From Blasia pusilla (taxonomy: Eukaryota > Marchantiophyta > Marchantiopsida > Blasiales), in NCBI GenBank assembly GCA_050084515.1, contig CM114273.1, positions 26,536,001-26,600,000 on the forward strand: a stretch of 64,000 bases of DNA. The letters run 5' to 3'. The translations under genes and the position numbers were made by a program. The notes under the pieces were generated by a model. It was not told the origin of the DNA and did no database searches. It worked only from the letters and a program-made list of their open reading frames with translations. This document shows positions 47,201 through 59,686 of the stretch, in pieces. How positions within the stretch are numbered: the stretch's first letter is position 1; each line of letters starts with the position of its first letter.

Positions 47201-50200
47201 CCTTAAGAGAGAGCACGGCATTCAATACAGAAAGAACTCGAGCCAGTTTCTGAATCCTCGTTTCAAAATGGCGGCATGATGCGGAGAAGCCAATATACGT
47301 ACAAGTTACAAGGTTTCAAGTATCTCTACTTCCGAATGAGAGTCAATTGAAGGCGTGCCTCTAGTTTCGACCACTCGTCACGTTTTTGAGTGGTCCGAGC
47401 TCTAAAGAGGATATCGATGTGTCGATGTGGCTACTTGAAAATAAAGGGGAAAAGAAAAGTCGCGAATATGATCCATGAAAGATACCACGAGGCCTTTTGG
47501 TAGTGGAGGGAATGTGGCAAACAGAGGAATGAAAAAGCTTTACGTGTACGTGGAACCATGAATGAAAAGGAGGATTCCTTGAGAAAAGCAGGACGGAAAG
47601 TGTCGAATATATGCTAAGTATTTCTGCTATGATTAGGAGAGTCATGATTGTGTTGCTTGTGGAGTACGGTCGCGGCGCGCGCAAATATAACGACGGAACA
47701 TCTTTACCGGCTTCATTCAGTTCATTCCAAACCCATGTGATCGCCCTTTGTTGCGGGATCGATCTCACTATCTCACGTCACTGTGCCGACACTTGCAGCA
47801 ATTCAAATTTCAAACATCTCCTCTCGGAGAAGCATACCTGACTCTCGAGTGAGTCGCTCCCCGTTTGGACGTCCTTGCGACTTGAACGATTCGTCGGTGA
47901 ATCTATACTACAATGTGAGGAAGGGGGTTACTTCTTTTGATAATTTTTTCTTTCCAAAGAAGTGAAGCCCTACTACTACAAGTGGTCTCATATATCCTCT
48001 TGTGAGAAAAAGTTAAAAGAGGTCTAATTTGAATGAGATTTTATTCAGCCGGCCATATATTTGAACGAGGGGAGAATTCGGCCTTATTTTTTAACGAGGC
48101 GAGAGGTCATTTGATTTGCATCCCACACTTGTCAGATCTCTACTGAAACATGAAACTTTTTGAACTACCCAACCGTAGTAAGACACATGTTATATCTGAC
48201 TCTCCGACTGGCTTGAGGATGGCAAATAAATAACGTCTGCTCTCTAACTTGGAGTAGACTCAACACTCTTGTCGAAGGAAGTGGTGTCTCAGGAACACAA
48301 ATGGAAATGGAGGCAATGACAAATTGAAGGTGGCGAGAGAAACTAGAGGAAGTATTAGCCGAAGAGGGGAAGCATCAGCCGAAGATTCCATCTAGAAATT
48401 GGAGCACAACTTGGTCACAAATTCGGACGCATTTGGGAGGAAAACAAAATTTCAAGGAAAATCGTCTTGTGCTCTTTTTGGGTCGATAGGACATGGTGGT
48501 CACGGACATCTCTCGGATTACACCATTTTCATTCCTAGGATTTGCTTTTGATGATTCTTTCCACCAGAAGGCCGTTCCAAATTCTAGACGCGAATCCGAA
48601 AAGACAGGAATTGGAAGAAAAATTTGAGAGCCTTGAATTTCTCTGCTCTAAATTTCTCTGCTCTTCCACTCCTAAATTGCCATCGCGCTGCATCAGAGCA
48701 TGCGATGGCAATGCTCACTTTTGATGAGTGTTTTAAGCTTACTTACTCGAATGCATGCTGCAAGTATCATAGGGGCATGCACGTCTCATGGACGCACTTG
48801 TCTATTTTTGTGCAACTTTGCTTTCAAGGATGAGAAGTCCTTTGGGACTATCTCCAAGATCTAGGAGAAAATATGAATTTGAAAGAAAAGGGACATCGAT
48901 TTTCTGAAAGGACAAAAGTTATAGCTCAAGCATTCCTACAATTTGAGGATTGGCCTATAGCAAGATGCTTTGCATTGAACCTTATGGGCAAGACTTGAAA
49001 GACAAGAAGATGCTTTTGAGAGAGAACTTTGGGTAAATAAATCTATCTATGAATCTATGTTGATTACATTGATATTTAATTTTCCCATGATTGTGTGAAA
49101 TATGATTTGTGGACTCGGATCATGCTTTGTTCAAAAATCATATCATTCCTACGATTATGGATGTTTTGATTGAAATTATGGAGGGAAAGCATGATTAGTG
49201 TGCAAGCATTCCATAATGTGAATATATCATGTCACTATGTTGTTCAGTTGACTTACATCCTCTCCTTCCATGGGAGTTACCATGGGAGTTAACCTAAAGC
49301 TACACCTCTTCAAGAGATCAAGCTAGCTTTCCTCCTCCAACTCGAGGTGGAAATGGAAACAATTTGAACCTCATTGATAATGTATTGTGGAACACGAGTC
49401 ATACTAGTTCCACTTTACCTTAGGATGATGATATGCTTAGATGACAGGTTAAATAACATAGATCTTGTTGGGAATGAATTTAGTCATGTTTTTGAGGAAT
49501 TCATGTCTTCCACAACATGACATATTTAAGGTATGGGCATCGGGATCCCTTAACTTCTTCTGCGCAACGGAATCTTACTAAGAACATAACCCTTAACTTC
49601 TTCGCACGGCCACACGGCCACCTTTCTAGTTTGAATGGAAGCTGAGTTCACTCCATTCTACCCACAGCACTCATGAGTTGGTAGATAATTATAGGGGTAG
49701 AGTCGGTGCCAACCGAATTCTTGATTGGACATTTCCTAAGGAGGCCCTGTTGACCGCACGATTTTCACCAATTGGAGACTGCGGCAGACTAGTACTCTGT
49801 ATGGGCGGTGCTAGGTTATAGAGAGAATCATGCTCAGCAGGAGGGAGGCCGTCCACACTCCATATAAGGTCTGAACAGTTTGCTCAACAGCTATCCTTAG
49901 TTGAATCGTAAGAACTCTCTGCCGTGGGAAACTAGGGTTGTTTCCACTTCTCTCTTCAGATCCCTGGAGTCCTGAGCTATGTGGTAACTTGCATAGATCA
50001 TGCAAACTTTAGATCAGAAAATTAGTTTCTATGTTGTTATGTGTTTTCCTCTTGAGTTTCCGGTCTAATGACACTCAATTTATTCGAGAGAGGTGGTCCT
50101 TGTGAAGATGTTCGTTTCGATTGCATGAATAATAACACTTAATCATCTGGACTCCATGAATGAGAGCATTACCCAGGGACTGTGGCAACTGATAAGAGTT

Positions 50201-50769
50201 GGGTGGCTAGGCTTCGATGCCTTGCAACACCTGTAATGATTGGAGCTCGGATCTCAGTCAGCTCCAGCTTTCCAGACCCTGTGCCTCGATAAACATGCAT
50301 ATAATTCTAATTCTAAAACTCTGCAAAGTATCTGTACATGGTGAAGTAGCTAGACTAAGTGCCTATACAAGAAGAGCACCTATACCGTAATCCTAAAGTA
50401 CAAATGCAATGCGCATATGTGGAGACTTAACTCCGAAATTCAAATTATATTGTACAAGAATTAACCTCGAGAATACCCCACATCCCTCAAGTTCAGTTAG
50501 TCACAACTGGTGAGAAAGAAGAGCCACCTGCAGGTTTCAATCAACTGGTACAGTGCCAAATGACATCTATACAATTCTGCAGCATCGGCCTCTTCCACGC
50601 GTAGATTGATCTCAGCGGATATGCCAGACACTAGGCTGTGGCTGATGTGACTGGATCATTGCGATGTTGATAGATTTCAGTCTTGTTCGCAATTCCGACT
50701 GGAGAGAGCAAGTACATATTTGAATCCAAAACTCCCCCGGGCAACGAGGCAAGCAGAGCAGCCATTTGA
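47201..50769. other. Intergenic, no gene seen
   Basis: Several 60-135 residue frames exist, the longest at 47361-47768 minus, with no recognised domain. No tRNA or repeat cluster was seen. Confidence 0.45.
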
Positions 50770-51969
50770 TTACGATCGTGAGACCGTTCCATATGAGGTA
50801 CTTGGAGATGAATAGCGAGATCGGACGTGTTTCAGAAGTGGCTCCTCGGCATCCTCCGTCACATCACTGTAGGGAAGAACGATACAATCTCTCTCCTTTG
50901 TTAATCTATATAGACTCTGGCCCCAGATCACAAGGTACAGCCCAAGCAGAATGAGCACCGCGCCAATGACAGTCCCCAAGTACAGAGGGTCGTCGAGAAG
51001 CATGACTCCCAGAAACGCAGAGAAGACAGTCTGAAGAGGAATGTAAGCGGCAAGAAGAACTGGACCGCCACGTTGATTAGCCCACGTTTGGAGAGTGAAA
51101 TTGAGGCCCGAGGCAATGGCACCCGCATAGACCACTGAAACGATATTTCCCGGTGTTTTGACGATCCATTCCGAAGAATTAGGAACTGTGGCGAGTCCCG
51201 TAAGTATCAGAGCAACGCAGCCGACTAAAATTGAATAAGCGGAAAGCGAAATAGGAGCAGGGAACCTCTTGAGGGTGGGAACCTGAACGTTAGAGTAGAT
51301 GCCCATGCAGAGACAGTTCCCTATCAAGCATAGAGAACCAAGCTGCCATGAATCAATTCCATAGCTGAGCAGAGTGGATAAAAGCCATCCTGCATTAGTC
51401 GCAGCCGCCGGGGGTGTCTCTACTGGTGCTTGTGGGGCGGGAACCTTGCCTACGAGAGTTGAGCCTTGGTATAGGCACATAGTGAGAGCGCCAGAGACAG
51501 CGGCGAAGATGCCCACCACTTTCGCTACACCGTCAGGCTTGCCGATGCGGATTACCTCCAGCTTGCATATGACGGCGATAATGAAGGTGAACACAGGGAT
51601 GGCATTCTGCATGGCTGCTGCAAACGCGGTGTTGGTTAGCGCGAGGCCGCCAAGAAACAGCGTCTGCTGAAGAAAAATTCCCGTAAACCCTAAGAAGAAA
51701 ATTAAGAGACATGTAGGTATTGTTAACGGTGTGCGCAGTTTCTTCTCAGAGAAATATGCCAAGGGGCAGATGAGACATAGAGCGATGGAGTCCCTGTAGA
51801 CGGCAAAGACGAGTAGATTCACGCCAGCGCTCATGGCAGCTTTAGTCAGGACATAGTAGACTCCATAGCACAGCTGCACCGTAAGGAGGGCTAGTTGGAC
51901 TCTCATTCTCTCCTCTCGGAGAATTTGGAACATTTCGGCAACCTTTCTCCTCCCATCCGCCATCACCAT
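50770..51969 (-). CDS. WAT1-related (UMAMIT) transporter, intronless
   Basis: A 399-residue intact frame. The start MVMADGRRKVAEM (51969) is chosen because the frame upstream has no ATG. Two EamA/DMT repeats follow the plant WAT1 layout, with about ten hydrophobic segments: VQLALLTVQLCYGVYYVLTK, LLVFAVYRDSIALCLICPLA, FFLGFTGIFLQQTLFLGGL, NTAFAAAMQNAIPVFTFIIA, then a loop rich in Pro/Ala, and a second repeat with YAGAIASGLNFTLQTWANQR and GPVLLAAYIPLQTVFSAFLG. The C-terminal tail EEPLLKHVRSR is cytosolic. The family moves amino acids or auxin across plasma membrane or tonoplast; the substrate here is unknown. Seed-plant homologues usually have several introns, so this may be a retrocopy or a lineage trait. 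Confidence 0.92.
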   Translation of the reverse strand: MVMADGRRKVAEMFQILREERMRVQLALLTVQLCYGVYYVLTKAAMSAGVNLLVFAVYRDSIALCLICPLAYFSEKKLRTPLTIPTCLLIFFLGFTGIFLQQTLFLGGLALTNTAFAAAMQNAIPVFTFIIAVICKLEVIRIGKPDGVAKVVGIFAAVSGALTMCLYQGSTLVGKVPAPQAPVETPPAAATNAGWLLSTLLSYGIDSWQLGSLCLIGNCLCMGIYSNVQVPTLKRFPAPISLSAYSILVGCVALILTGLATVPNSSEWIVKTPGNIVSVVYAGAIASGLNFTLQTWANQRGGPVLLAAYIPLQTVFSAFLGVMLLDDPLYLGTVIGAVLILLGLYLVIWGQSLYRLTKERDCIVLPYSDVTEDAEEPLLKHVRSRYSSPSTSYGTVSRS

Positions 51970-52539
51970 GTTGAATTCCACCGTTCGCTCTTTCTCGCCT
52001 CTTGACGAGTCCGTCTTTCTCAAAATGTAGCACCTCCTATGGCAAGCGTCAAAAAGGACTCTCTCCCTTCTCCCGCTGGCTCTCTTTCAAGAAGAAGAAA
52101 CGCTCGACTCTCCAGGTCCAACAACACAGCGCACGACTTGCGATCTCTCAATCCTTACGACCGCGGCGGGAACGAACTACGAAAAGGAACCGGAAGACAG
52201 AAGTCCTTCAAAACAACAGACATGAAGAAGTAGATAAAAGCTGCAGTGCACACCAACAAGAGTCCTCCACTGCGAATACATTGTAGCAGCTCCAACAGTA
52301 TCCAGGGACTTTCAAGGAGGTGCAGACTCGGAAAGTAGAGGAAACATTGTGAAGAAGTCTTCTCCCCCAAGACCCCGAGCTGGGAATCTGACGATGCCCG
52401 ACTCCTGAGTCTTTGTTGTTGGTGCACGTGGATCCCTCTGGAGTCCGCAGCGAAGGATTTCGACTTTGGACGGTAACGGCTGAGACATCCTCGTAAAGGC
52501 CGAGCAAGGTTCGGACAAAACCACCATCCTCCGTTGCTA
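51970..52539. other. Upstream region of the WAT1 gene
   Basis: Purine-rich minus-strand leader. Open frames across it on both strands have no recognised domain. No clear TATA element was identified. Confidence 0.4.
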
Positions 52540-52990
52540 AAGAAGAATAGAAAACCTGATTGAAAGAGTCCTCTATTTGCCCCACCGCCTAGATTCACCA
52601 ACGGTTGTATTTTAGTTATGTCTATAGTATTAGCAATGTCTATAGAAACATGACTACTACCAGATCTGTAGCACAGACATCCTACGACCTGACCCCCCGC
52701 AAAAATCCGTTGGCTTGGACATGCTGGATTTCGAAATTTACTTTGAGTGCAAATACCCACACTACCGGCAAAATTCGAGTCCAGGCAATGGATTGCCGAG
52801 CGGAGCGAAAGCCAGAGGAGTTACCCTGCAGGCATTTACTGCGAGATTGGCAGCTTGGACACGGGCAGGCTGAGGAACGAATCCAATCCCTCAAATCACG
52901 CAGTTTCTCACGACTCTGCTCCCAAGGAAACGTCCGCCATCGCGAGTCGCCCGCCTGGCCATAGACGAACTTTTTTTTTTAATCGTGAGA
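52540..52990 (-). pseudogene. Retroelement C-terminal remnant, copy 3 (diverged)
   Basis: Minus-strand blocks GLDSFLSLPVSKL-like, EIQHVQANGFLRGVRS and a following segment correspond in order to GERFDSFLKDCAHHL and LQRAQANGILRRAQ of copy 2. It is more decayed than copies 1 and 2. Confidence 0.4.
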
Positions 52991-55790
52991 TTGCAGGCTC
53001 CATGTGTCGGGGCTTTCGGTATTCGGATTCCTTTGACTTCTTGTCCAAAAATTGTATTCCGCGGGCCGTGACCGGCACCACATCACTCTTTGCTTGACAT
53101 GTGGTAGGAGGGCAACTAGAAAATGTTATTAGTCTAACATCACTTTTTAATGTTATTAGGAGTTTTTGCAATTTAGTTATGAAATTTATATTATTATTTA
53201 TATATACACATGTGATAACCCGGCAACTAAAAAAATGTTACTAATTTAACATCAATTTTTATATATTAATTTTTTATGAAATTTATTTTTGAAATGTATC
53301 CGGACAACTGAAAAATATTTTCCCGGACAGCAAGAAGAGAAAACGATATTTCTTAATACCTGCCCGCATTCACGGGCTGCCCACTAGTTATTTCTTAATA
53401 CCTGCCCGGATCTTCTGCCCTACCCGACAGCAGACCCTACCAAGAGATAGATGTCCCAACAACTTTTCCGCCTGGAAATGAACACAAGCGGTATTTCGGC
53501 AATCGGTAGACTGGTCGGTAGAACAGAGGTGGGTGTGCAAAGAGGAACCACTCGTATCCGTCCACGTGTACTTTGGATTTGGATGACGCTTTTGAAGTAC
53601 AGCCGGTGGAAACTTACTGAAGACTCCCGTGGAAAGAACTCCTCAGGTATCCGACGTCCACGAGCGTGCCGGGTAATTTACCCGTAACGAGGTACGCAAC
53701 ACCTAGGCAGGGACCCGTTATAGAGGAACGGTTATACCTTATTGACGTTCATCATTTCCTGTGGAACACGGGACGCCGGGTGACACGTCCAGATAGAAGG
53801 AAAGACTAAAAGTCCGAGCCCGGACTGCGCGTGTGATGCCCTGCCCTGGACAGGTGGACATCTAGTCAAACCCAATCGCATTGACCTAAATGGGGTTGCG
53901 AGGCTAGCTAGGGTTGAGGTTGATATGATGACATAGGAAATCCTAGGTCACGACGCCACCACCTGTGTGTAGTATGTATGCACAGGCAGTTTCATACGCG
54001 CCACCTGGAAGGCAATCTTCATGATATGGATTCTGTGCGTATTCAACGACCAAGTATTTTACGTGCGTCTTCTCCACCGACCATGCTTACGGCGTTAATT
54101 GGGTGAGTTAATCAAACATCTATTTTTCCATGGCTGCATTTATTACGGTATAATTTTATTTTATTTTCTTCTCAATCCGTCTTGGCACTCCATGAGTTCA
54201 CTAATTACTTTCTTTCTCGGGTCGTAGTTCGGTTCATTTAGTACCCGGTCCCCTGCGGCCGAGGTCGTAAGTCGCGAGGACCAGGTCGCGCTGTTCCGGA
54301 TCTTGGTTCGCGGAATCGTTCGCATGAGATTCGAAGGGCAGAGCACCCAACGGAAAGAAAATAAGGGTGGTAACTGCGAATCGCGGGGAACCGCGTCCTT
54401 AGGGGTGGATTTCATGCGCACATTGCCAACTAACCCAGCCTCCTCGCGACACACTTAATAGAAAATTGCAAGTAAATAAATGGATCTTTTCCTGGTCAAT
54501 CGTTGGGTCAAATATTTTCGACGCAGAAAATGGGTCGCTGTGACCTCAGCGCGTGCCCATGGAATTGACCCCTTAGTATGAGATTTAGCTGAAACGTTTT
54601 AACGAAATAATGTCAAGAAAATAAGAAAATCATCCTCATACAGCTGTGGATAAGTTATTATCTTGGTTATTTTCTTCATTTCCCATTTCCACTATGCTTC
54701 TATTTATTTTAGATACTTCTCATATTTTTAATAGTTTATCCTTACTCCTCAAGAATAAAATCCACAAGCTTGTACCTTGTCCCAATAGTAACTTGGCTAC
54801 ACGACTTGTTGTTGAGGTGGTAGTATGTTTTCGGTTTTTTCTCTTCATTGTACCTATGAGGAAATCACCAAGAGATAGTTTAATACGTGCATGCATTTAT
54901 TACTTTCATGACGATGTATATTTTGAAGAAATTATGGGCAACCGTTTCTAAGAATTTGTAAGAAAAACCAATGACCAGCAAGGTCCTTTCCGGTCATTGG
55001 TGGGTATTTTTCTACCTATCAAACCTGAATATTCATCATGGATTCTTCACGTATAGAAAATCACATGCATGGCTCAACTACTTAGGCGGACAAAATTGGT
55101 GAGAGAGTTCCTCTTTTGTAACGAGAGAAACAAAAGGTCGCAAACAATAGAGACATAAGCTCATGAAAATGCCGAAACCTCGAAGTTTAGTGCGGACCGA
55201 CTTCATCTATCTGGTTGGAAAAAGAATCACATCATAGAATAGCGTAATATTATGAACATAGACGAGTGGATTTTTTCATTCAAGGATCCACATAAAACTC
55301 ATTTTCATATTCCCAATCTAAGAAATTTATCTAACATGGATATTGGCACTTTGGATGATAGCAGATTTTTTGAGAATATTTGTGAGATTTTCTAAGACCC
55401 CGTAAAAATAAATAAGACTTTGGAAAGGAAAAATCCTCGGCCACAATACCATCCCATGGTGCATATGGAGTTACGAGGAGAAGTTTGTGACCAATTCCAC
55501 CCCCCGAAATAAGAGATGTAAAAATGACCTCATGACCCTCCAAATCCACACTATTCTTTATATTATCTACACATGATGTAAAATACTCTTAGACTTAATC
55601 TTTGTAACTCTTTTTTTTGAAATTCCAAAAAACATTCCTTAGCTACACACCTATATAGGAGCATGGGAGGGACGGACTATTTAAAATCCTCTACTTAAGC
55701 TCCCTTTCAACTTTTTTTTTTGTTTTTTCCTCACAATGTCTTGTGTTTTTTAGATGGGTCTCTATACGAACCATTAGTGAAATCTGTTGT
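52991..55790. other. Intergenic, no gene seen
   Basis: Contains a short direct repeat (TTATTTCTTAATACCTGCCCG-like at 53348 and 53389). A hydrophilic frame at 54161-54454 minus (DPRKKVISELMECQDGLRRK) could be an exon relic but was not recognised. Confidence 0.4.
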
Positions 55791-55948
55791 GCATATACAC
55801 ATCGCTACATAATCTACATTGTTGATCAAATCTACAAAATATAGATCTTTCCAACACATGGGTAGATCTACATGGACACAAAAAATGGACTCATGCATGT
55901 ACATCAAGACCAGAAAAAAAAAACTAAAGTAAAAACTACCCACACGGC
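55791..55948 (-). repeat. E6: type II B repeat with start of A, remnant
   Basis: Plus-strand TGTTGTGCATATACACATCGCTAC and following bases resemble the E2 B repeat, and are followed by a stretch resembling the inner end of the type II A repeat (AAAGTAAAAACTACCCACACGG). It is cut off where E4 begins. Confidence 0.6.
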
Positions 55949-56078
55949 TATTATGTGTAGACACATTGTTACACAACATACATCGTTGTCACCAAATACA
56001 CACACAAACACATAAGATACCATACTAAGTCATGGCATCTAAACATTTAGACGAGATCAAGTACAAAAATATCTCCAA
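55949..56078 (-). repeat. E4 B2 repeat
   Basis: Matches E1 B repeats with more substitutions. It ends ATATCTCCAA next to A2. Confidence 0.75.
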
Positions 56079-56102
56079 TTAAATCAATATCTCTCACAAT
56101 GT

Positions 56103-56150
<48 letters not shown>

Positions 56151-56582
56151 GTCAAACCAAACCCACTCTCCTAATGAGAGGCTTGGGTTACTCACAAGGC
56201 AAGGAGAACCATAGCTCCACCGCCTCATGCCAAAAGGTTTAACAAAGAGAGAATTAGCTCCAAAACTCTCTCCTTGGATAGACTCCCTTCCCTCTCCCAA
56301 GCTCTCTCCATGGTAACTTATATTCATAGGTCACCTCCTTGGCTCTTGACTTGTTGTAAGGGATCAAGGTTCACTTTTCAAATGGAAAGTCAACTCTATT
56401 CCTAATACCAAAAATAGTAAGTTTCTTAGTATAGCTCCAAATGAGCCAAAATGAAGGGGAAACATGCTCTCTCACTTTACCTGAGGTCTCAAGAGGTCAT
56501 CCTCAACCTCTTAAGGCTGTCATCCAATATCCTCCAAGGCGCTCTATCATAAACTCATCAATCTATCTTAAAAGATTTGAAA
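56079..56582 (-). repeat. E4 A2 repeat
   Basis: 504 bp, aligned with the 513-bp E1 A repeats. Contains (CT)n at 56102-56148. Confidence 0.8.
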
Positions 56583-56584
56583 GT

Positions 56585-56716
56585 TCTTGTGCGCATATAC
56601 ATCGCTTCACAACATATATCGTTGTGACCGAATATATATAGAAACACACAAGATACCACACTAACTCATGGTTTCTAAACATCGAGACAATGAATCGAGT
56701 ACCAAAATATCTCTAA
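56585..56716 (-). repeat. E4 B1 repeat
   Basis: 132 bp, similar to 23562-23688, again separated from A2 by two bases (GT). Confidence 0.78.
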
Positions 56717-56893
56717 TTGTCCCCTTAATTTGTGGTTAGGGCGCTCTAACTCTAGATAGTCATCTATCCCTAGCTACCATGACACAGATCTCTAGGACGC
56801 TAAGAGAAAAAATACTAGGTGCTCGCGTTAGTCGCCTTCTTGTCATCCATGTTACGGACATGAGTCTAAATCTATGACTATCCAGTCTCTACT

Positions 56894-57225
56894 CTATGTA
56901 CATTTGGGGCACATCCATCGTCCCCAAGAAACTGTAGTGAGAGGTGACGTCACATATGTCATGTGCCACCCTCTCGAACACCCATTACAAACTAGCATAA
57001 TGGGTACACCACAAGTAGAACCATACAACATACAACGCAAGTCTAAAGGAACTACTGCTAAGCTCGACTCAACTTTACCGTCAATGTTAGCCTAACAATG
57101 ATGGTTAAGCTTCCTAACATTATTAGGAAGATGACATGGTGGACAATCACGTACAAGGTCGTTCCCAACTATACCATCACGTCCCTCCAATAAGAGAATA
57201 TCGATGGCAAGACATCACACCTAAT
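56894..57225 (-). pseudogene. E4 PHD finger remnant
   Basis: Minus strand reads LRCMLYGSTCGVPIMLVCNG, then CSRGWHMTYVTSPL and RWMCPKCT-stop (stop at 56894-56896). The final C-x2-C missing in E1 is present, while the second Cys (C to Y) and the Cys after His (C to Y) are mutated. Comparing the copies rebuilds the usual C4HC3 ligand order. The integrase C-terminus upstream is decayed. Confidence 0.8.
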
Positions 57226-57488
57226 ATATATCTCAAAGAATCTGAGTCTCTTGCCTAATCCGAGTCATAAAAACATGTCATTTTCATCAATGCTCCGTAG
57301 GTGATGCTAGACTCGAAAGTGCCTTTGATGTACGTCAATACATGCATCCCTGGCTTCCAATGATTCTCATGAGGCTTAGTTGAGAACCTACTCAACATGC
57401 CCATTGCAAAATTGATGCATGTTTGGTCTTGTGTTGCAGAAAATATTCAACTACCCACAAGCTTTCTATATATTTTTTCATCTACTAA
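57226..57488 (-). pseudogene. Copia RNase H fragment
   Basis: Minus strand reads MGMLSRFSTKPHENHWKPGM, then VLTYIKGTFESSITYG and CFYDSD: the copia block around xMLSRFMxxPxxxHWxAxKRxLRYIKGT and the following SDSDWAGD. It lies between E4 and E3 and belongs to neither. No LTR is seen beside it. Confidence 0.8.
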
Positions 57489-57921
57489 CTAACATCCTGG
57501 TCTGTAGGACACTGACTCCTCCCAGTAATCCAAGGAAAACCCCATCGGGTATAACACTGCTCCACCAACCAAGACATTGTAGGACTCTGCATTAGTCACT
57601 ATCGCCTTGGCTCGCACCACGGACTCATCTGTAGGATGTCCCGGGCGAATCCTCACCACGACCTCCTGTCGAGTGATATACTGTGGTACTTGCTCCACCC
57701 AAGGATGTATGTATCCAGAATGGACAACGCTCCACATCGGCTCTCGTAAAGCCTAATCCTCTGAATGATGCTTTCCCCAATATCAGAGGTTGCACTCCTT
57801 AATCCAACAAGACGCGCTGCGGACTAAAAGCTCTACCTCTTGGACTCACCAACTAAAAGACCTCTTCGCGGTTATCCAGCAAAAAAACATCAGGAGAAGC
57901 CATGGCACGCTCTATCCCGGA
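57489..57921 (-). pseudogene. E3 protease, downstream half
   Basis: Reads QYITRQEVVVRIRPG, SVVRAKAIVTNAESYNVLVG and GFSLDYWEESVSYRPG, matching E1 28560-28990. A frameshift is present. Confidence 0.75.
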
Positions 57922-58043
57922 TGTCGTGCGCATACATATCGCTACACAACATACATCGCTGGTCACATCTACACCACACAACACCGATCTTCCCCACACA
58001 CGTACAAAAATCAACTCATACATATATATGGAGATCACACAAC
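57922..58043 (-). repeat. E2 B2 repeat (right terminus)
   Basis: 122 bp, similar to B1 at 58373-58510. Plus strand starts TGTCGTGCGCATAC. Confidence 0.85.
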
Positions 58044-58370
58044 AAAAATAAAGAGTAGTAAAAACGGCACACCCGTCCTAAAACTTCACTCCTCGATCTA
58101 CATCGGCATATCGAGCCTCGTCCAGCCTGTGCTAGCCCTCCCCTTGGTAACCTGCGCGCACAGGTTACGAGGGGCGGGTGACCTGCTCAACAAGTCACCC
58201 GGTTGTAAAAGACCTCAACATGAAAATTGTCAGAAACGACGTTCTTGACACAATGGACCTATCCTCAACCTCATCCGACATCGTGGGACAAAGTTACACT
58301 CAAGATAGTACGCTGGCTCCTACGCCCTATCCACGATAGATCTCGGCCTATCGGCTACTCAGATGTGACA
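58044..58370 (-). repeat. E2 A2 repeat, internally deleted
   Basis: 327 bp. Matches both ends of A1 (60868-61347) but lacks the middle with the TATA box and hairpin (junction near 58130). Confidence 0.85.
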
Positions 58371-58372
58371 GC

Positions 58373-58510
58373 TGTTGTGCGCATACATATCGCTACACAA
58401 CATACATCGCTCGTCACGTCTACACCACACAACACCGATCTTTCCCACGCACGGGTCAATCCACACATGTACAAAAATCAACTCATACATATACATGGAG
58501 ATCACACAAC
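58373..58510 (-). repeat. E2 B1 repeat
   Basis: 138 bp next to the polypurine tract CTAGGGGGGCG. Separated from A2 by GC. Confidence 0.88.
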
Positions 58511-58586
58511 CGCCCCCCTAGTTGGCCGTTGGATCCTCCCAACTCCAGATAGAAAATATCACATCTCTCTGATATGACCTACTACC

Positions 58587-59140
58587 CTATACACATCTCG
58601 GACACATCCATTGTCCCGTGGGAACCACATCAAGAGGGGGGGTCACACATGACATATGCCACCCTCGAGAACAACCATCACATACCAACATGGTGGCTGC
58701 ACCCCTCGCAGATCCGTACAACATACACCTCAAGCCTGCAGGTACCACTGCCAAGCTCGGATCCACCGTCCCATCTATGTTCGGAAGATGACATGGCGCA
58801 CAATTGCACACATGATCCTTCCAAACTATACCATCCCGTCCTTCCAACATGAGGACTCCGGTCGGTAATACCTCGCGCACACGTAGGATCGTGCGCCCTG
58901 CAGTGACATCTAGCATCGTGGATGCCGCCTGCTGTAAATACACGTAATCTCCAGGATGAAACTTCCTAATCCCTGGACGATAACCTCCTCCACGAATGGT
59001 CGCGTACCTCAATGTATCTCTATGTTGGGCAATAGCTAAGTTCTCAAAGGCCATAGGCATGACTCTACGAATAACTTCTGCCCTCTAAGAACATGCTTGT
59101 ACCCACACATCTGGATCATCAAGATCTAACACCTCCGCCA
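58587..59140 (-). pseudogene. E2 integrase C-terminus with PHD finger
   Basis: Frame 59060-58587 holds the integrase C-terminal region (GDYVYLQQAAS, RTILRVREVLPTGVLMLEG, KDHVCNCAPCHLPNID) and a terminal PHD finger: CMLYGSARGAATMLVCDGC, GWHMSCVTPPL, GQWMCPRCV-stop. Seven of eight zinc ligands are intact (the second Cys is Tyr; it is Cys in E1). The spacing C-x2-C, H-x2-C and W-x-C-x2-C is that of PHD fingers, which bind the histone H3 tail. The stop directly after CPRCV shows the finger is the C-terminus of Pol. Confidence 0.9.
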
Positions 59141-59147
59141 TGTCACG

Positions 59148-59650
59148 TCAAATCGCTGCAGGTAAATCTGGCTCTCTCCCAAAGAGCAAAAAGTACGATG
59201 AAAATGACGCCAAGGATGCCTGCCGACTAAAGCGATAACCCATAGCCAACCATGGCAACTGTAGGTCCCACCCCCTCAACTGTCCCCGGTGCAAGCCATA
59301 CTTGCGCAATCCTCTCTTCACCGTCTGTACCACTCTCTCCGCCAACCCATCCGCCTCAGGATGATCTCTGGACGTGGTGCGGTGATCTATCAGCGCCTGA
59401 TCATACAAGGCCTGAAACTCTCCCCTGAACTCGGTACCCTGGTCAGTCAACACCTTCGCCGGTGCACCAAAGTGACTAAGCACACGATCTAGAAACGCAT
59501 AATCTGTTCCCTTACTCGCCTTGTCTGGTAGTGCCACCAACTCTATCCACTTGGAGAAATGCTCCACCATGACCAACACATACCTATGATGACGTCCTGT
59601 CAATGGCAAAGGTCCCGCAAAGTCTCAACTCCACCGATAACCTAAACCCA
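59148..59650 (-). pseudogene. E2 integrase catalytic core
   Basis: Reads DFAGPLPLTG (first Asp, one stop just before), YVLVMVEHFSKWIELVALP, VLTDQGTEFRGEF (second Asp) and EADGLAERVVQTVKRGL (Glu), then FLLFGREPDLP. The DDE triad is complete. The core is better kept than in E1. Confidence 0.9.
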
Positions 59651-59686
59651 TAATCGCCAAAGGATGTAACAACGGAGTGGGAGCAT

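Larger units (their letters stand above)
55949..57225 (-). mobile_element. E4: 3' end of a type I split-repeat gypsy element
   Basis: On the minus strand: integrase C-terminus and PHD remnant (56894-57225), degraded polypurine tract, B1 (56585-56716), two bases, A2 (56079-56582), B2 (55949-56078). This repeats the E1 right-end order exactly. The 5' part of the element is missing beyond 57225, where a copia fragment starts. The type I A repeat carries a long (CT)n run at 56102-56148. Confidence 0.8.

Noticed and set aside
54161-54454. Possible host exon (97-residue minus frame)
   Set aside because: No family recognised; the start and surrounding splice sites are not convincing.
56102-56148. 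(CT)n run as a regulatory GAGA-type element
   Set aside because: It is inside the decayed E4 A repeat and is most simply a microsatellite expansion.
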